The translations under genes were made by a program, and so were the position numbers. The notes beneath the pieces were generated by a model that had not been told where the DNA came from, did no database searches, and saw only the letters and a list, made by a program, of their open reading frames with translations. 8,655 nucleotides of DNA from Desulfobacterales bacterium (GTDB taxonomy: Bacteria; Desulfobacterota; Desulfobacteria; Desulfobacterales; Desulfosalsimonadaceae), in assembly GCA_007135795.1 (NCBI GenBank), contig SLIE01000419.1, forward strand, positions 1 to 8,655, read 5' to 3'. Of the stretch, positions 6,828 through 8,655 are shown piece by piece (position 1 is the stretch's first letter; every line of letters starts with the position of its first letter).

Positions 6828-6892
6828 GGCGTCCTCCTTTAATTGCAGGTTTAAATTTTCGCCGGGAGACGGCTACCTATAAAAAGGATATC

Positions 6893-7210
6893 ATGGCAGA
6901 TTCAAGGTGCAAATTTCAGGAGGCACGGGAATACTGTCTGCGCAGGCAAGCATGTTGCCATCAAAGTCTTTGCTTCCGTTGGCATCATGAAAACCATCTG
7001 GTAAATTATTCCGCCTTTGTTGTTATAGCCTTGCCCGTGGCCGGTTTCTGCTTTTCACAATGGTCTTTAACCGGATCTCACACCTGCAAAAACTCCAAAA
7101 TTTCCAATCCAAGGTGGCTCTGCGGTTGGATTATTTTCGAAATCAACCAAAACATTCCTTCCATTAGCGAAATTCATCTTAGGCTTTCTGCTATTTTGAT
7201 ACACATGTAA
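6893..7210 (+). CDS. Possible small Cys-rich protein
   Basis: The ATG at 6893 is preceded by AAGGA with a 4-nt gap and, further up, by a small hairpin (GCCG 6861-6864, CGGC 6870-6873). The 105-aa frame begins with a Cys/His/Arg-rich part: C6, C15, C21, C22, C27 with H23, H31, H32 and H35, which could bind a metal. It continues with one apolar stretch (about 39-59) and then unremarkable sequence. I do not recognise a family. The first 36 residues look more protein-like than the rest, so this may be the head of a decayed gene. Start signals make it worth listing; it could still be chance. Confidence 0.28.
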   Translation: MADSRCKFQEAREYCLRRQACCHQSLCFRWHHENHLVNYSAFVVIALPVAGFCFSQWSLTGSHTCKNSKISNPRWLCGWIIFEINQNIPSISEIHLRLSAILIHM

Positions 7211-7318
7211 ACCTGATTCTACACAACGATATTTAAGAAGATTCTTTAAATCTTTTTGCTGAAACAGAAGTGCGTATATACAACTGTATTTAAATGGTTT
7301 TTAGCCATAAGTTTACAT

Positions 7319-7362
7319 AAAGACGACAACAGACTACCCAAAAAAAAATAAAAAGACGACAA
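7319..7362 (+). repeat. Direct repeat AAAGACGACAA, two copies
   Basis: The 11-mer occurs at 7319-7329 and 7352-7362, start to start 33 nt, about three DNA turns, separated by an A-rich run. Such phasing can place two protein molecules on one face of the DNA. Its position about 300 nt before the GLUG gene gives no clear role. Confidence 0.4.
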
Positions 7363-7667
7363 AATAGCGACTTGCAATTGCAGTAGCCTAGTGCATAAAG
7401 ATGATTCATTCAAGGTGGGATGTTCGCCGCGGAATATTCATTGGGATCGTGTGACAATGGCTTTTTAATTTATAGCACCGCACGCTGTTAGTTTGCGGCG
7501 GCGCACCTCTAATGAGACTCTCTGTAGCTCCTGTTCTCGGCCTGCCGCTGTTCGACCAATGTTTGAGGCTCCCATAAACATTGTAGTAGTTCGGTCTATC
7601 TCGGCATCTACCGGATGCCCTACAAAGATTTTTTTCCAATTAACTTATTCATCGCTGGAGACTCATT

Positions 7668-8655
7668 ATGAATACAGTCAGTACCGTAAAGAAATGCCGC
7701 GCCCTGGCATTTAGCCACCCTCTTTGTGCCCTGTTGGGGTATTTTGTTTTATTCCTGCTGTTCATGGCGCCGGAGGCGGATGCCTTCGGTTTTGCCGGGG
7801 GGGACGGCAGCGAGGCCAATCCCTATCAAGTCGACACTGCAGCTCACCTCGACGCCGTGCGTCACAAACTCGACCTGCATTTCGTGCAGACGACCAACAT
7901 CAACCTCGGCAGTTCACGCTGGAACGATGGCGAAGGTTGGGAGCCCATAGGGACAGAGGATAATCCATTTACCGGCAGCTACGACGGTAACGGCTTTATG
8001 ATCAGCAACCTTATGATCAGCAATCTGATGATGAATAATTCTGCATGTGATCGCATCGGCCTGTTCGGCGTCACCGGAGAGGGCTCTGAAATTAGGGATC
8101 TTGGCCTTGTGGATGTTGATATAACAGTAACCAGCCAAGATCGGGGGCTGGATGTGGGTGCCCTGGTTGGGAGAAACCAGGCGGAGATTGCGAACTGTTA
8201 TGTGACGGGCACCCTGACGGCTGAAATTGATTTTGGCGGTATGTTGCGTGCGGGACTCATGATCGGAAGAAATCACGGTGATATCTCGGATTCTCATGCT
8301 GAAGGCAGTGTAAGCGCAACAAATCTTGACCGCAACGTGAGTGGGGCAAATCTTCGCCGAAACGTGAGTGTGGGAGGACTGATCGGCCAGAACGGCGACG
8401 GTCAAACGGATAACAGGGATGGCGGGGATATTTTAAATTCTTATGCCAGTGTGACCGTCGTCGGTAATAGCGACAGCTATAATGTATACGCCGGCGGCCT
8501 GATCGGCAGAAAAGGGGGAGGCGGTGACGGGGCAGCCGGTGACGTCATTGATTGTTACGCCACCGGGGATGTTACCGCTGATGCCGCGGATGGTGGCTTT
8601 GCAGCCCGTGCCGGCGGCCTGATCGGTCGGGTCGGCAGTTCATGGGTCGGCACAA
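7668..8655 (+). CDS. Exported GLUG-repeat protein, 3' end outside window
   Basis: The ATG at 7668 has GGAG (7657-7660) 7 nt upstream, and the frame stays open to the window end (329 codons). Residues 1-39 form a signal peptide: basic VKKCR, the apolar core LLGYFVLFLLF and a likely cut after A-D-A (39). The mature start, GGDGSEANPYQV followed by A-A-H-L-D-A-V, is the usual lead-in of GLUG proteins. GLUG-like units follow, each with a G-x-L-I-G core and then a D/N-x-Y/H-A-x-G strand: G131-LFG, V163-GALVGR, R194-AGLMIGR, V235-GGLIG, A275-GGLIGR and A315-GGLIGR. Such repeats are expected to stack as a beta solenoid in large surface or secreted proteins, often adhesin-like. The rest, including any anchoring or sorting domain, lies beyond the window. 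Neighbouring genes give no clue to its role. Confidence 0.87.
   Translation, partial: MNTVSTVKKCRALAFSHPLCALLGYFVLFLLFMAPEADAFGFAGGDGSEANPYQVDTAAHLDAVRHKLDLHFVQTTNINLGSSRWNDGEGWEPIGTEDNPFTGSYDGNGFMISNLMISNLMMNNSACDRIGLFGVTGEGSEIRDLGLVDVDITVTSQDRGLDVGALVGRNQAEIANCYVTGTLTAEIDFGGMLRAGLMIGRNHGDISDSHAEGSVSATNLDRNVSGANLRRNVSVGGLIGQNGDGQTDNRDGGDILNSYASVTVVGNSDSYNVYAGGLIGRKGGGGDGAAGDVIDCYATGDVTADAADGGFAARAGGLIGRVGSSWVGT
7998..8027 (+). repeat. 15-nt in-frame tandem duplication in the GLUG gene
   Basis: ATGATCAGCAACCTT (7998-8012) is followed directly by ATGATCAGCAATCTG (8013-8027), differing at two third positions, and gives MISNL twice (residues 111-120). A recent local duplication is likely. Confidence 0.75.
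8320..8370 (+). repeat. 27-nt in-frame tandem duplication in the GLUG gene
   Basis: A 24-nt core at 8320-8343 recurs at 8347-8370 with three mismatches, period 27 nt (nine codons). It encodes TNLDRNVSG then ANLRRNVSV, inserted between two GLUG units. A 17-mer, GCCGGCGGCCTGATCGG, also recurs at 8490-8506 and 8610-8626, 40 codons apart, marking neighbouring GLUG units. Confidence 0.75.

Larger units (their letters stand above)
6696..7667. other. Gene-poor region between cytochrome and GLUG genes
   Basis: Nearly 1 kb holds no confident gene. It contains a 26-codon recombinase-like start on the minus strand (6747-6827), a possible Cys-rich ORF (6893-7210), AT-rich sequence from about 7200 to 7400 with a duplicated 11-mer, and a minus-strand open frame (7465-7644) of uncertain meaning. 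No transposase, inverted terminal repeats or tRNA were seen. No terminator is evident after the heptaheme gene. The mixture suggests remains of past insertions. Confidence 0.5.

Noticed and set aside
7319..7362. CRISPR or replication iteron interpretation of the 11-mer repeat
   Set aside because: Only two copies, too short for CRISPR, and no initiator gene or further iterons nearby.
7470..7510. Possible integron attC-like sequence around CGCTGTTAG
   Set aside because: The paired core sites with consensus R and Y positions could not be found, and no cassette structure is present.
7724..7963. Two short plus-strand frames inside the GLUG gene, and the 163-aa minus-strand frame at 7914-8405
   Set aside because: They overlap the signal peptide and GLUG repeats of the real gene in other frames.

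Overview
The window looks like a chromosomal segment of a Gram-negative, respiring bacterium. An outer-membrane porin ending in Phe, a heptaheme c-type cytochrome encoded beside a predicted membrane cytochrome b, a Ser/Thr kinase fused to an FGE-like domain and a GLUG-repeat exported protein together suggest a Desulfobacterota-type (sulfate-reducer-like) genome. This is an inference from gene content only; no rRNA or other marker gene is present.

Layout. 2-301 (+): 3' part of a DUF2442 gene cut by the window edge, with a bulged hairpin at its stop codon. 302-608: no gene. 609-2375 (-): membrane-anchored Hanks-type Ser/Thr kinase with an outside His/Met-rich stretch and a degenerate SUMF1/FGE-like domain. 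2376-3306: a long divergent intergenic region. 3307-4491 (+): OprO/OprP-like porin with an excellent ribosome binding site and a large hairpin after it. 4492-4870: intergenic, with a good sigma70-like promoter whose spacer carries a perfect 14-bp palindrome. 4871-6695 (+): a tight three-gene unit of a small two-hydrophobic-segment protein of unknown family, a polytopic protein with two helices carrying b-heme-like histidine pairs, and a seven-CXXCH cytochrome c whose start overlaps the previous stop (ATGA). 6696-7667: mostly non-coding, apparently a scar region, with a 26-codon reading frame on the minus strand that resembles the start of a tyrosine recombinase, a possible Cys-rich small ORF and AT-rich sequence with a direct repeat. 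7668-8655 (+): start of a large exported GLUG-repeat protein that runs off the window.

How the parts may work together. The cytochrome b and heptaheme c proteins form a plausible quinone-to-periplasm (or reverse) electron-transfer module, with the 133-aa protein as a candidate accessory subunit. The porin lies directly upstream on the same strand but has its own hairpin and a separate promoter candidate follows it, so co-transcription is uncertain. The kinase is transcribed away from the porin and could sense something outside the membrane; no target is visible. The most interesting item is the compact 133-aa protein / cytochrome b / heptaheme c unit with its palindrome-controlled promoter.
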